A DNA stretch of 64,000 nucleotides from Agromyces laixinhei (GTDB lineage Bacteria; Actinomycetota; Actinomycetes; Actinomycetales; Microbacteriaceae): NCBI RefSeq assembly GCF_006337065.1, contig NZ_CP040872.1, forward strand, positions 1,550,001-1,614,000, in the 5' to 3' direction. How positions within the stretch are numbered: the stretch's first letter is position 1; every line of letters starts with the position of its first letter. The notes below the pieces were generated by a model that made no database searches, was not told where the DNA came from, and was given only the letters and a program-made list of their open reading frames with translations. Below, in pieces: positions 1-9,806 of the stretch. Made by a program: the position numbers and the translations under genes.

Positions 1-1
1 C

Positions 2-1450
2 ACCGTGGAGGCGGGGGAGATCCACGCTCTCCTCGGTGAGAACGGTGCAGGCAAGTCGACGCTCATGAACGTGCTCTACGGTCTCTATCAGGCAGACGAG
101 GGCGAGGTGCTCCTCGACGATGAGGTGCAGCACTTCGCCGGGCCGGGCGACGCGATGGCGGCGGGCATCGGCATGGTGCACCAGCACTTCATGCTCATCC
201 CGGTCTTCACGGTCGCCGAGAACGTCATGCTCGGCCACGAGAGCACGAAGGTCGGCGGCTTGCTCGACCTCGCGACGGCGCGCGAGAAGGTGCGCGAGAT
301 CTCGCAGCGATTCGGGTTCCACGTCGACCCCGACGCGCTCGTCGAAGACCTTCCGGTCGGCGTGCAGCAGCGGGTCGAGATCATCAAGGCGCTCTCGCGC
401 GACGCGCGAGTGCTCATCTTCGACGAGCCCACCGCCGTGCTCACCCCGCGTGAGACCGACGAACTCATGAACATCATGCGCCAGCTCAAAGAGGCGGGCA
501 CGTCGATCGTGTTCATCACGCACAAGCTCCGCGAGGTGCGCGAGGTCGCCGATCGCATCACGGTCATTCGGCTCGGCAAGGTCGTCGGCGAGGCCGCCCC
601 CACTGCCACGAACGCTGAGCTCGCCTCGCTCATGGTCGGCCGCGCCGTCGAGCTGACCGTGCAGAAGGACGAAGCGAAGCTCGGCGACGTCGCGCTCGCG
701 GTCGATGGGCTCACCGTCGTCGATCCGACCGGCCATCACGTCGTGAACGACGTGAGTTTCGACGTGCGGCGCGGCGAGATCCTCGCGGTGGCCGGAGTGC
801 AGGGCAACGGGCAGACCGAGCTCACCGAAGCGCTCCTCGGCCTGCAGGTGCGCGTTCATGGCTCGGTCCGACTCGACGGCGTCGAGCTGAACGGCGCCTC
901 CGTGCGAAAGATCCTCGAGTCGGGCGTCGGGTTCGTGCCAGAGGACCGCACCGAAGACGGTCTCGTGGGCGACTTCACCATCGCCGAGAACCTCATGCTC
1001 GATCGCAGCGAGAGTCCGCCGTTCGTGAAGCTCGGCAATCTGCAGCGGGGTGTGCTGGCAGAGTTCGCCCGAGACAAGATCGAGGAGTTCGACATCCGTG
1101 CCCAGGGTGCCGACGAATTCGTCCGCCAGCTGTCGGGAGGAAACCAGCAGAAGGTCGTGCTCGCCCGTGAGCTCAGTCGCGACCTGCGTCTCCTGGTCGC
1201 GGCGCAGCCGACGCGAGGCGTCGACGTCGGCTCGATCGAGTTCATCCACAAGCGCATCGTCGCCGCCCGAGACGCCGGCGTTCCGGTGGTGGTCGTCTCC
1301 ACCGAGCTCGATGAAGTCGCGGCGCTGGCCGACCGCATCATGGTGATGTATCGCGGGCAGATCGTCGGCATCGTGCCGGGCGACACCCCGCGCGAGAAGC
1401 TCGGGCTGATGATGGCCGGAGAAGCCCCTCCAGAAGGAGCCGCCGCATGA
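2..1450 (+). CDS. Nucleoside/sugar ABC transporter ATP-binding protein (5' partial)
   Basis: Cytoplasmic ATPase of a BMP/Yuf-type nucleoside importer. The reading frame is open to the left edge, so the N-terminus is missing; only about 20 residues should be absent, because Walker A (GENGAGKST) comes almost at once. Two nucleotide-binding domains are visible. The first has Walker A and Walker B (VLIFDEPTAVL). The second has a degenerate Walker A (VQGNGQTE), signature LSGGNQQK and an altered Walker B (LLVAAQPTRGVD), the usual pattern in RbsA/YufO-type tandem ATPases. It overlaps the following permease by 4 bases, so the three transporter genes are one operon. The substrate-binding lipoprotein gene is expected to the left of the window. 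Salvage enzymes downstream support nucleosides as substrate; sugar transport is the alternative. Confidence 0.93.
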   Translation, partial: TVEAGEIHALLGENGAGKSTLMNVLYGLYQADEGEVLLDDEVQHFAGPGDAMAAGIGMVHQHFMLIPVFTVAENVMLGHESTKVGGLLDLATAREKVREISQRFGFHVDPDALVEDLPVGVQQRVEIIKALSRDARVLIFDEPTAVLTPRETDELMNIMRQLKEAGTSIVFITHKLREVREVADRITVIRLGKVVGEAAPTATNAELASLMVGRAVELTVQKDEAKLGDVALAVDGLTVVDPTGHHVVNDVSFDVRRGEILAVAGVQGNGQTELTEALLGLQVRVHGSVRLDGVELNGASVRKILESGVGFVPEDRTEDGLVGDFTIAENLMLDRSESPPFVKLGNLQRGVLAEFARDKIEEFDIRAQGADEFVRQLSGGNQQKVVLARELSRDLRLLVAAQPTRGVDVGSIEFIHKRIVAARDAGVPVVVVSTELDEVAALADRIMVMYRGQIVGIVPGDTPREKLGLMMAGEAPPEGAAA

Positions 1451-2772
1451 GCGACCCCACCCGCCCGAACGGCGAGGCCCCCGACTCGAACCGACTCGAC
1501 GCCGACGTCGCGATCGAAGAGCCCGGCGCCGTCTCGACCGCCTCGGCTCCAGCGCCCGGTGATGCTCCGCCTCCGTCGAAGTGGCACACCATGCTGACCC
1601 AGATCACCACGGGCAACGCGCTCATCTCGGTGCTCTCGGTGTTCCTCGCCCTCGTCGTCGGCGCGATCATGATCGCCTTCACCGACGAGAACGTGCAGCA
1701 GGCGAGCGGCTACTTCTTCGCCCGCCCGACCGACACGCTGGTGGCGATCTGGGATTCCGTGGCCGGGGCGTACTCGGCGCTCTTCCAGGGCGCCATCTAC
1801 AACTTCCGCCGCGACGACTTCCTCGCCGGCATCAGGCCACTCACGCAGACCCTGCTGTTCGCGACACCGCTGATCGCCGGTGGCCTGGGCGTCGCCCTCG
1901 CGTTCCGCGTCGGCCTGTTCAACATCGGCGGCCGCGGTCAGATGCTCATCGCGGCATCCGTGGCCGGTTGGATCGGATTCGGCTTCGACCTGCCCTGGGG
2001 CATCCACATGCTGGTCGCCCTCGTCGGCGGCGTCATCGGCGGCGCGCTCTGGGCGGCCATCGCCGGCGTGCTCAAGGCCCGCACCGGCGCGCACGAGGTC
2101 ATCGTGACGATCATGCTCAACTACGTCGCGTTCTACCTCGTGTCGTGGATGCTGCGCACGCCCGGCCTGCTGCAGGCACCGGGTTCGTCGAACCCCAAGA
2201 CCGCGGCGATGAAGGACACGGCGATCTTCCCGGCACTTCCGGCCCCGTTCAACCTGCACCTCGGGTTCGTGCTGGCGCTACTCGCCACCGTGCTGGTCTG
2301 GTGGATCCTCAGCCGTTCGAGTCTCGGATTCAAGTTCCGCGCCGTCGGCATCAATCCGAATGCCGCACGGGTCGCCGGCATCAACGTGAAGGGCATGTAC
2401 GTCTACGCGATGCTCATCTCCGGCGCGCTGCTCGGTCTCGCGGGTGTGAGCCAGGTGCTCGGCCAGGTCACGACGGGGTTCACCGCGGGCATCGACGCGG
2501 GCATCGGCTTCGATGCCATCACCGTAGCGCTGCTCGGCCGGTCCACACCCTGGGGCACCCTCGCGGCGGGCATCCTGTTCGGTGCGTTCAAAGCAGGCGG
2601 CTTCTCGATGCAGGCGGCCGAGGGCGTGCCGATCGAGATCGTGCTCGTGGTCCAGTCGCTCATCGTCCTCTTCATCGCCGCACCGCCGCTCGTGCGCACG
2701 ATCTTCGGCCTGCCCGACCCCAACGCCAGACGCAGCCGTTCACGTAAGGCGAAGGAGGCGAAGGCGAAATGA
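1447..2772 (+). CDS. ABC transporter permease, nucleoside type (YufP-like)
   Basis: Inner-membrane permease of the importer. The 441-residue product begins with a hydrophilic, Pro/Ala-rich cytoplasmic tail of about 60 residues and then has roughly ten hydrophobic segments. The conserved region GLFNIGGRGQMLIAA (near residues 155-170) and the later EVIVTIMLNYVAFYLVSW are typical of the BPD_transp_2 family (RbsC/YufP). The ATG overlaps the stop of the ATPase gene (ATGA). The C-terminus is Lys/Arg-rich. It forms a heterodimeric channel with the next gene product. The family assignment is firm; nucleoside specificity is inferred from the neighbouring genes. Confidence 0.93.
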   Translation: MSDPTRPNGEAPDSNRLDADVAIEEPGAVSTASAPAPGDAPPPSKWHTMLTQITTGNALISVLSVFLALVVGAIMIAFTDENVQQASGYFFARPTDTLVAIWDSVAGAYSALFQGAIYNFRRDDFLAGIRPLTQTLLFATPLIAGGLGVALAFRVGLFNIGGRGQMLIAASVAGWIGFGFDLPWGIHMLVALVGGVIGGALWAAIAGVLKARTGAHEVIVTIMLNYVAFYLVSWMLRTPGLLQAPGSSNPKTAAMKDTAIFPALPAPFNLHLGFVLALLATVLVWWILSRSSLGFKFRAVGINPNAARVAGINVKGMYVYAMLISGALLGLAGVSQVLGQVTTGFTAGIDAGIGFDAITVALLGRSTPWGTLAAGILFGAFKAGGFSMQAAEGVPIEIVLVVQSLIVLFIAAPPLVRTIFGLPDPNARRSRSRKAKEAKAK

Positions 2773-4058
2773 CGACGAACACAGAGACGCCGCTCGTCGC
2801 GTCCCAGCCAGGGGCGCTGTCGACCACGTTCGTGACGAGCTGGAAGGCACCGATCGCCTTCGGCATCTTCACGGTCATCGCGCTCGCCCTCGCCGCCCTG
2901 GCACCGCGCGCCGGCGAGACGATCTACCGGTGGTCGAGGGAGACCGACGTCATCCAGGTGCCCGACCTCGTCGTGCCGGTCATGACGGCGCTGTGGCTCG
3001 TCGTCATCGTCCTCGCCGTGATGACGCTGTACTCGGTGCTGCTCGTGCGCTCGGAGCGCCGCGTTCCGCTGTGGCTCATCGTGCTGTTCGCGATCGCCTT
3101 CATGTTCGGATTCCTCACCTGGGCGGGCGCCGGCGCGGATCTTCCGATGATCGGTCTGCTCTATGGCTCGCTGAGCCTCGCGGTGCCGCTCATCTTCGGC
3201 TCCCTCGCCGGTGTGATCGGCGAACGCGCCGGCGTCGTGAACATCGCGATCGAAGGTCAGTTGCTGGCGGGCGCGTTCACTGCGGCCGTCGTGGCTTCGA
3301 TCACGGGCAACCCGTGGCCCGGCCTCGTCGCAGCGATGGTCGCGGGCATGCTCGTCGGCATGGTGCTGGCCGTGTTCTCGATCAAGTACTACGTCGACCA
3401 GATCATCGTCGGTGTCGTGCTGAACGTGCTCGTCATCGGTCTCACGAGCTTCTTCTACTCCCAGGTGCTCGCGCCGAACGCCGCGACGCTCAACACTCCG
3501 CCGCGGTTCGAACGGTTCGCGATCCCGATCCTCGGCGACATCCCGATCATCGGCCCGGTGCTCTTCCGCCACACGATCGTCGTCTACATCATGTACATCG
3601 CCGTCGCGCTGGTGTACGTGGGCCTGTTCCACACCCGTTGGGGTCTTCGGCTCCGCGCGGTCGGCGAGCATCCGCAGGCCGCCGACACGGTGGGCATCAA
3701 CGTGAACCGCACGCGGTTCTGGAACGTGACGCTCGCCGGCGCGATCGCCGGCCTCGGCGGCACCTTCTTCACCATCGGCTCGGGCATCGCGTTCAACCGC
3801 GAGATGACGGCCGGTGCGGGATTCATCGCCTTGGCGGCCGTCATCTTCGGGCAGTGGGATCCGATCAAGGCCACGCTCGCGGCACTGCTGTTCGGGTTCG
3901 CGTCGAACCTGCAGAACACGCTCTCGGTGATCGGGTCGCCGGTGCCGAGCGAGTTCATGCTGATGCTGCCCTACATCGTGACGATCTTCGCCGTCGCGGG
4001 CTTCGTCGGCATCTCCAGACCACCCGCCGCAGACGGCAAGCCGTATATCAAGTCCTGA
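2769..4058 (+). CDS. ABC transporter permease, nucleoside type (YufQ-like)
   Basis: Second permease of the importer, 429 residues, overlapping its partner by 4 bases. The first two-fifths contain additional membrane segments. The conserved BPD_transp_2 core starts near residue 130 with YGSLSLAVPLIFGSLAGVIG and GVVNIAIEGQLLAGAF, the YufQ signature. Later segments include DQIIVGVVLNVLVIGLTSFF. It ends 54 bases before cytidine deaminase, whose own Shine-Dalgarno sequence (GGGGGAG) lies in that gap, so uptake and pyrimidine salvage are probably co-transcribed. Confidence 0.93.
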   Translation: MTTNTETPLVASQPGALSTTFVTSWKAPIAFGIFTVIALALAALAPRAGETIYRWSRETDVIQVPDLVVPVMTALWLVVIVLAVMTLYSVLLVRSERRVPLWLIVLFAIAFMFGFLTWAGAGADLPMIGLLYGSLSLAVPLIFGSLAGVIGERAGVVNIAIEGQLLAGAFTAAVVASITGNPWPGLVAAMVAGMLVGMVLAVFSIKYYVDQIIVGVVLNVLVIGLTSFFYSQVLAPNAATLNTPPRFERFAIPILGDIPIIGPVLFRHTIVVYIMYIAVALVYVGLFHTRWGLRLRAVGEHPQAADTVGINVNRTRFWNVTLAGAIAGLGGTFFTIGSGIAFNREMTAGAGFIALAAVIFGQWDPIKATLAALLFGFASNLQNTLSVIGSPVPSEFMLMLPYIVTIFAVAGFVGISRPPAADGKPYIKS

Positions 4059-4112
4059 GCGGATGCCTCGGCCACGGGACCCGCTCGACCGAACCCGGAA
4101 CGGGGGAGCATC

Positions 4113-4528
4113 ATGACCGCAACGGATGCGATCGACTGGAACGAGCTCCGCGGGCGCGCCCGTGAGGCGATGGCGAAGGCGTACGTGCCCTACTCGGAGT
4201 TCCCGGTGGGCGCTGCGGCGATCGTCGACGACGGCCGCATCGTCAGCGGCTGCAACGTCGAGAACGCATCGTACGGCGTGACGCTCTGCGCGGAGTGTTC
4301 GCTCGTCTCGGCGCTCATCATGTCGGGTGGCGGCAGGCTCGTGGCCTTCGCCTGCGTCGACGGGCACGGCGCCGCACTCATGCCGTGCGGTCGATGCCGG
4401 CAGCTCCTGTACGAGCACTCGGCCGAGAACATGCTGCTCGACACCGTCTCCGGCATCAAGACCATCGACGAGGTGCTGCCCGATGCGTTCGGTCCCCGGC
4501 AGCTCGCCGAGTTCCGGGGAGCCGGGGC

Positions 4529-4532
<4 letters not shown>
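4113..4532 (+). CDS. cdd: Cytidine deaminase
   Basis: Hydrolytic deamination of cytidine and deoxycytidine to uridine and deoxyuridine in the cytoplasm. The 139-residue length is normal for the homotetrameric class. Zinc ligands and the catalytic Glu are visible: CNVENASYG for substrate binding, then LCAECS (Cys ligand with Glu two residues on) and PCGRCRQLL (two Cys ligands). Start is an ATG with GGGGGAG about 6 bases upstream. The stop overlaps the thymidine phosphorylase start (ATGA), so the two pyrimidine salvage enzymes are translationally coupled. Confidence 0.96.
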
Positions 4533-5830
<1,298 letters not shown>

Positions 5831-5842
5831 CGACCAGTTCCC

Positions 5843-5929
5843 TTTTTCAGGAGATTTCGCCACGCCGCCGGTGTATACGGGTCAAATCTCCTGAGAAGCG
5901 CACGATCTGCGGCATGTGTTCCTGAGAAG
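5843..5929 (+). repeat. Three-armed palindromic repeat, copy A
   Basis: Arm 1 (5843-5857, TTTTTCAGGAGATTT) and arm 2 (5884-5898, AAATCTCCTGAGAAG) are complementary over 15 positions if two G-U pairs are allowed. A third arm, TTCCTGAGAAG, lies at 5919-5929. Arm starts are 42 and then 31 bases apart, exactly as in copies B and C, while the sequence between the arms differs. It lies just after the deoA stop in deoA orientation. As RNA it would form a stem with a 26-base loop. No U-tract follows, so it is not a classical intrinsic terminator. Confidence 0.8.
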
Positions 5930-5991
5930 AGCACATCGGGTCATGACGTGCTTGCTTCGAGAATGCCGAGACTTCGCGCCCGCGCTGTCGC

Positions 5992-5997
5992 TATCGT
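5992..5997 (+). promoter_or_regulatory. Likely -10 box (TATCGT) of adenosine deaminase, leaderless
   Basis: TATCGT is followed by 6 bases and then the GTG start at 6004, with no Shine-Dalgarno sequence between. This spacing puts the transcription start at or beside the start codon. Confidence 0.5.
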
Positions 5998-6003
5998 TGA
6001 GTC

Positions 6004-7125
6004 GTGAACACGATTCCGACGGAGTACCGCCTCGAAGGCGACGGCACGAACATCCAATCGCTGCCGAAGATCTCGCTGCACGACCACCTCGACGGCGGTC
6101 TGCGCCCGCAGACGCTCATCGAACTCGCCGATGAGATCGGGCACGAGGTGCCGGCATCCGACGCCGATGGACTCGGCGAGTGGTTCGCCGAGCAGTCGAA
6201 CTCCGGCTCGCTCGTCGAGTACCTGAAGACGTTCGACCTCACGACCGCCGTCATGCAGACCCGCGAGGGCCTCACCAGGGTCGCGCGCGAGTTCGTGCAG
6301 GATCTGGCCGCCGACGGCGTGATCTATGGCGAGATCCGCTGGGCGCCCGAGCAGCACCTCACCCGGGGTCTCAGCCTCGACGAGACCGTCGAGGCGGTGC
6401 AGGCCGGCATCGAGCAGGGTACCGACGACGTGCGGGGCCAGGGCCGAAGCATCCGAGCCGGTCAGCTCGTGACCGCCATGCGCCATGCCGATCGCGGCCT
6501 CGAGATCGCCGAGCTCGCGGTGCGGCACCGCGATCGCGGGGTCGTCGGCTTCGACATCGCAGGCCCCGAGGCCGGCTTCCTGCCGAGCCGTCATCGCACG
6601 GCGTTCGACTATCTCGCGAGCCAGTACCTGCCGGTGACCGTGCACGCCGGAGAAGCCGACGGCCTCGAATCCATCCGCAGTGCCCTCTTCGACGGGCGAG
6701 CGCTGCGGCTCGGTCACGGTGTGCGAATCGCCGAAGACCTGCTGATCGATCGTCAAGACGACGAGAACACCTACGTCTCGCTCGGCCCGATCGCCCAGTG
6801 GGTGCGCGACCGCGAGATCGCGCTCGAGACGAGTCCGTCGTCGAACCTGCAGACCGGTGCGATCGCGGCGTGGGGCGACGAACTCATCGATCACCCGTTC
6901 GATCTGCTGTACCAGCTCGGCTTCCGTGTGACGGTCAACACCGACAACCGGCTGCAGTCGGGTACGACGCTCACTCGCGAGCTCGCGCTGCTGAGCGATG
7001 CCTTCGGCTACGACCTCGACGACTTCGAGACCTTCCAGCTCAACGCGGCCGCGGCCGCGTTCCTGCCGCTCGACGACCGTGAAGAGCTCGCCGAGCTGAT
7101 CCAAGACGGCTTCGACGACGCCTGA
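6004..7125 (+). CDS. add: Adenosine deaminase
   Basis: Converts adenosine and deoxyadenosine to inosine and deoxyinosine, the substrates of the purine nucleoside phosphorylase encoded at 9807-10634. The 373-residue TIM-barrel metalloenzyme shows the N-terminal metal pair (LHDHLDGGL), the substrate-binding VTVHAGEADG, LRLGHGVRI and the C-terminal VNTDNRL with the metal-binding Asp. In mesophilic family members the last motif is usually NTDDP; the Asn form is common in actinobacteria. The GTG start sits 6 bases after a -10-like TATCGT, so the message is probably leaderless and transcribed separately from the transporter operon. Confidence 0.95.
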   Translation: MNTIPTEYRLEGDGTNIQSLPKISLHDHLDGGLRPQTLIELADEIGHEVPASDADGLGEWFAEQSNSGSLVEYLKTFDLTTAVMQTREGLTRVAREFVQDLAADGVIYGEIRWAPEQHLTRGLSLDETVEAVQAGIEQGTDDVRGQGRSIRAGQLVTAMRHADRGLEIAELAVRHRDRGVVGFDIAGPEAGFLPSRHRTAFDYLASQYLPVTVHAGEADGLESIRSALFDGRALRLGHGVRIAEDLLIDRQDDENTYVSLGPIAQWVRDREIALETSPSSNLQTGAIAAWGDELIDHPFDLLYQLGFRVTVNTDNRLQSGTTLTRELALLSDAFGYDLDDFETFQLNAAAAAFLPLDDREELAELIQDGFDDA

Positions 7126-7181
7126 CCCGCGGATGCCCCGGAGCACCGCGCGCCCGCCTGTATCACCCTGAACGGATCCTC

Positions 7182-7739
7182 ATGACCCACCCGCCGCTTC
7201 CCGACGAGGCCATCGTGCTCGGTGCGCACGTCGACGACTGGCGTGCCGCGGTGCGCGAGGCCGGCCGTGCGCTCGTGCGCTCGGGGTCGACCGCGTCAGG
7301 TTACGCCGATCGAATGATCGGAGTCATCGAGGAGTTCGGGGCCTACGTCGTGATCGCTCCCGGGCTCGCGCTCGCGCACGCCCGGCCCGGCCCGGACGTG
7401 CGCCGCGAAGGGCTCTCGGTGGTGACCCTCGCCGAACCGGTGCCGTTCGGACACCCGCACAACGACCCGGTACGCATCGTCGTCGGGCTCGCGGTGGCCA
7501 ACGCCGAAGAGCACGTTGCCCGAGTGGCGCGGCTCGCGAACGCGTTCAACGACAGCGGCATCGTCGGCCGCATGGCGCGGGCCGAGACGACCGACGAGGT
7601 GCGATCGCTGCTCGGCTTCGAGAGCGCCGAGGGCACCGAGAGCTCCGAGAGCTCCGAGAGCACCGAGCGAGCCGAAGGCTCCGAGCGAGCCGAAGGCACC
7701 GAGCGAGCCGAAGGCTCCGACGGAGAGGCGGAGGCGTGA
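7182..7739 (+). CDS. PTS EIIA component (mannitol/ascorbate class) with Glu/Ser-rich tail
   Basis: Cytoplasmic phosphocarrier domain of a phosphotransferase system. Residues 1-145 form an EIIA type-2 domain; the phosphorylatable His is in LALAHARPGPD near residue 65. The last 35-40 residues are a low-complexity Glu/Ser/Ala tail encoded by three copies of an 18-base unit (7663-7716) preceded by shorter 9-base units. EIIA proteins of this class normally end near residue 150. It overlaps the EIIB gene by 4 bases. No EIIC membrane gene is present, so the pair either works with an EIIC elsewhere or acts in regulation. The start is an ATG 56 bases after add. Confidence 0.88.
   Translation: MTHPPLPDEAIVLGAHVDDWRAAVREAGRALVRSGSTASGYADRMIGVIEEFGAYVVIAPGLALAHARPGPDVRREGLSVVTLAEPVPFGHPHNDPVRIVVGLAVANAEEHVARVARLANAFNDSGIVGRMARAETTDEVRSLLGFESAEGTESSESSESTERAEGSERAEGTERAEGSDGEAEA
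7663..7716 (+). repeat. Three tandem 18-base units inside the EIIA gene
   Basis: The unit CCGAGCGAGCCGAAGGCT occurs at 7663, 7681 and 7699, with one base different in the second copy. It keeps the reading frame and encodes repeats of Glu-Arg-Ala-Glu-Gly-Ser/Thr. The copy number is expected to vary by slippage. Confidence 0.9.
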
Positions 7740-8020
7740 AGATCGTCGCCGTCTGCGGGCTGGGTATCGGCACCTCCGCAATCCTGAAGGTCAACGCCGA
7801 GCGCGCGCTCGACCGACTGGGCCTCTCCGCCGATGTCGATGCGAGCGACCTCGCCGGCATCGCCGCATCGGCGGCCGACGCGCAGGTGATCCTGACCTCG
7901 AGCGAGCTCGCCGACGCGGTGCGCAGCGCGATCGGTCGCAGCTTCGCCGAGATCGTCGAGGTGTCGAACTACTTCGACGTCGACGAGATCAGCGCGAAGC
8001 TCGAGACCTCCCTCGGCTGA
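7736..8020 (+). CDS. PTS EIIB component (ascorbate/galactitol class)
   Basis: A 94-residue single-domain EIIB of the UlaB/GatB fold. It transfers phosphate from EIIA to an incoming sugar through a P-loop cysteine, visible as VCGLGIGTS at residues 5-14. The GTG start overlaps the EIIA stop, so the two are translationally coupled. The sugar is unknown because no EIIC or catabolic enzyme sits beside it. The pentose-related surroundings fit an ascorbate- or pentitol-type system, but that is inference. Confidence 0.88.
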   Translation: MKIVAVCGLGIGTSAILKVNAERALDRLGLSADVDASDLAGIAASAADAQVILTSSELADAVRSAIGRSFAEIVEVSNYFDVDEISAKLETSLG

Positions 8021-8025
8021 ACGCG

Positions 8026-8096
8026 CCGCACGCTACGCGACGCAGCGCACCGCACCGCAGCGCACCGCACCGCAGCGAACCGCACGCTACGCGACG
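8026..8096. repeat. Direct duplication at the 3' end of the mutase gene
   Basis: CCGCACGCTACGCGACG occurs at 8026-8042 and again at 8080-8096, with two near-copies of CGCACCGCAG between them. The second copy contains the stop codon and last codons of the minus-strand mutase gene, so the first looks like a duplicated gene end. Confidence 0.8.
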
Positions 8097-9796
8097 AGTT
8101 CTCGCATGCCTGCTTCGAGCGCCGTGACGGCAGCGGATGCCGCGCCGCGGCGCTCCGCCACCGTACCCGTCTCGGACACGGCATCGATGTAGATCTTGAG
8201 CTTCGGCTCGGTGCCGCTCGGGCGCACCATCACCCGGCCGCCGCCATCGAGCACGATGCGGAGCACGTCGGAGGGCGGCAGCGCGCCGAACCCGTCGGCG
8301 AGGTCGTCGACGCGCTCGACCCGGATGCCGCCGATCGACGCTGGAGGCTCGGCACGGAGCCGCGCCATGATCTCGTCGATGCGTGCGAGCTCGGTGACCC
8401 TGATCGAGACCTGGGCGGAATCGTGACATCCGAACCGCTCGACGAAGGCGTCGAGATGATCGGCCACAGTGCGCCCCTCTGCCTTCAACTCCGCCGCGAG
8501 CGAGAGGAAGGCGAGACCCGCGGAGATGCCGTCCTTGTCACGCACGGTGCCGGGGTTCACGAGGTATCCGAGCGCTTCTTCGAAGCCGAAGACGAGCCCG
8601 GGTGCGCGCGAGATCCACTTGAACCCGGTGAGTGTCGCCTCGAAGTCGAGGTCGTACGCCTTCGCGATCGCCTCGAGGCCGGGGGAGGAGACGATCGAGC
8701 ACGCGAGCGCACCGCTCGGGCCGGCGTCGCCCGGGGCCGCAGCGGCACGTTCGGCCGCCTGCCAACCGAGCACGAGGCCGACCTCGTTGCCGGTGAGCCG
8801 CCGGTAGCCGGCCTTCGCGGCCGCGTCGGGGATCGCGATCGCGAGCCGGTCGGCATCGGGGTCGTTCGCCACGATGAGTTCGGCGCCGACCTCTGCCGCG
8901 CGCGCGAACGAGAGGTCCATGGCGCCGGGCTCTTCCGGGTTCGGGAACGATACGGTCGGAAACGTCGCGTCGGGCTCGATCTGCTCCTCGACGAGCTGTG
9001 GCGGGTCGAAGCCCGCCGCCGCGAGCACGCTCGCCATCGTCTGCCATCCGACACCGTGCATCGCGGTGTACACGACCCGCGGCTGCGCGGCCGGGGGAGC
9101 AGCGACTTGCGCGGTCTGACGGATGTACTCGTCGATCATGGACTCGGCCGCCGTCTCGAACACGGCGCGGGGCAGATCGGGCACGAGCACGGTGTCAGCG
9201 ACCCGCTGGATCTGCGCGGCGATCTCGGCGTCGGCCGGTGCGACGATCTGCGAACCTTGGTCGGCGCCGCCGAGGTAGACCTTGTAGCCGTTGTCGTTCG
9301 GCGGGTTGTGCGACGCCGTCACCATGACACCCGCCGACACGTCGAAGTACCGCACGGCGAACGCGAGCACCGGCGTCGGCAGCAGCCGGGGCAGCAGGAT
9401 GCCTCGAATCCCGGCGCCCGCCATGATCTCGGCGGTGTCGCGCGCGAACACGGAGGAGTTCTTCCGGCCGTCGTACCCGATCACGACCGAGGGGGTCTGC
9501 CCGAGCTCGCCATGTTCGATGAGGTAGGCGGCGAGTCCGGCGGCCGCCTGGGCCACGAGCACCCGATTCATCCGGTTCGGTCCGGCCGCGATCTCACCGC
9601 GGAGGCCGGCGGTGCCGAAGGCGAGCCGCTGATCGAATCGGTCGGCGAGGTCTGCGGATGCCGCGGGGTCGCCGCCGCGCACCGCGTCGACGATCGACGA
9701 GAGCTCGGTACGGGTCTCGGGGTCGGGATCCTGGCGGAGCCAGGCCTCGGCGAGGGCGATGCGCTCGGTGTCCTCGGAACGGTCGGTCTGCGGCAT
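8087..9796 (-). CDS. Phospho-sugar mutase (phosphoglucomutase/phosphomannomutase family)
   Basis: Intramolecular phosphoryl transfer on hexose or pentose phosphates. The 569-residue protein is of the long PgcA/PmmB type. Visible motifs are the phosphoserine loop VTASHNPPNDNGYK, the metal loop NDPDADRLA, the sugar-binding GFEEALGYL and the phosphate-binding PSGTEPKLKIY. It lies 10 bases downstream of the purine nucleoside phosphorylase gene on the same strand, so the pair forms an operon. Context suggests it interconverts ribose- or deoxyribose-1-phosphate and the 5-phosphate. Mannose or glucose phosphates are equally possible, and a role in feeding the wall-polysaccharide locus cannot be excluded. 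Confidence 0.93.
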   Translation of the reverse strand: MPQTDRSEDTERIALAEAWLRQDPDPETRTELSSIVDAVRGGDPAASADLADRFDQRLAFGTAGLRGEIAAGPNRMNRVLVAQAAAGLAAYLIEHGELGQTPSVVIGYDGRKNSSVFARDTAEIMAGAGIRGILLPRLLPTPVLAFAVRYFDVSAGVMVTASHNPPNDNGYKVYLGGADQGSQIVAPADAEIAAQIQRVADTVLVPDLPRAVFETAAESMIDEYIRQTAQVAAPPAAQPRVVYTAMHGVGWQTMASVLAAAGFDPPQLVEEQIEPDATFPTVSFPNPEEPGAMDLSFARAAEVGAELIVANDPDADRLAIAIPDAAAKAGYRRLTGNEVGLVLGWQAAERAAAAPGDAGPSGALACSIVSSPGLEAIAKAYDLDFEATLTGFKWISRAPGLVFGFEEALGYLVNPGTVRDKDGISAGLAFLSLAAELKAEGRTVADHLDAFVERFGCHDSAQVSIRVTELARIDEIMARLRAEPPASIGGIRVERVDDLADGFGALPPSDVLRIVLDGGGRVMVRPSGTEPKLKIYIDAVSETGTVAERRGAASAAVTALEAGMRELVA

Positions 9797-9806
9797 CCGC
9801 TGCCCC

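Noticed and set aside
2403..4418. 671-codon open frame antisense to the permease and cytidine deaminase genes
   Set aside because: Very Arg/His/Asp-rich translation with no domain; a GC-rich shadow of well-recognised genes.
5843..5929. Classical rho-independent terminator
   Set aside because: The stem is AT-rich at its base, the loop is 26 bases, a third arm follows at fixed distance and there is no T-run.
7642..7716. Possible CRISPR-like array in the EIIA gene
   Set aside because: Units are directly tandem with no spacers and keep the reading frame, so they are protein low-complexity repeats.
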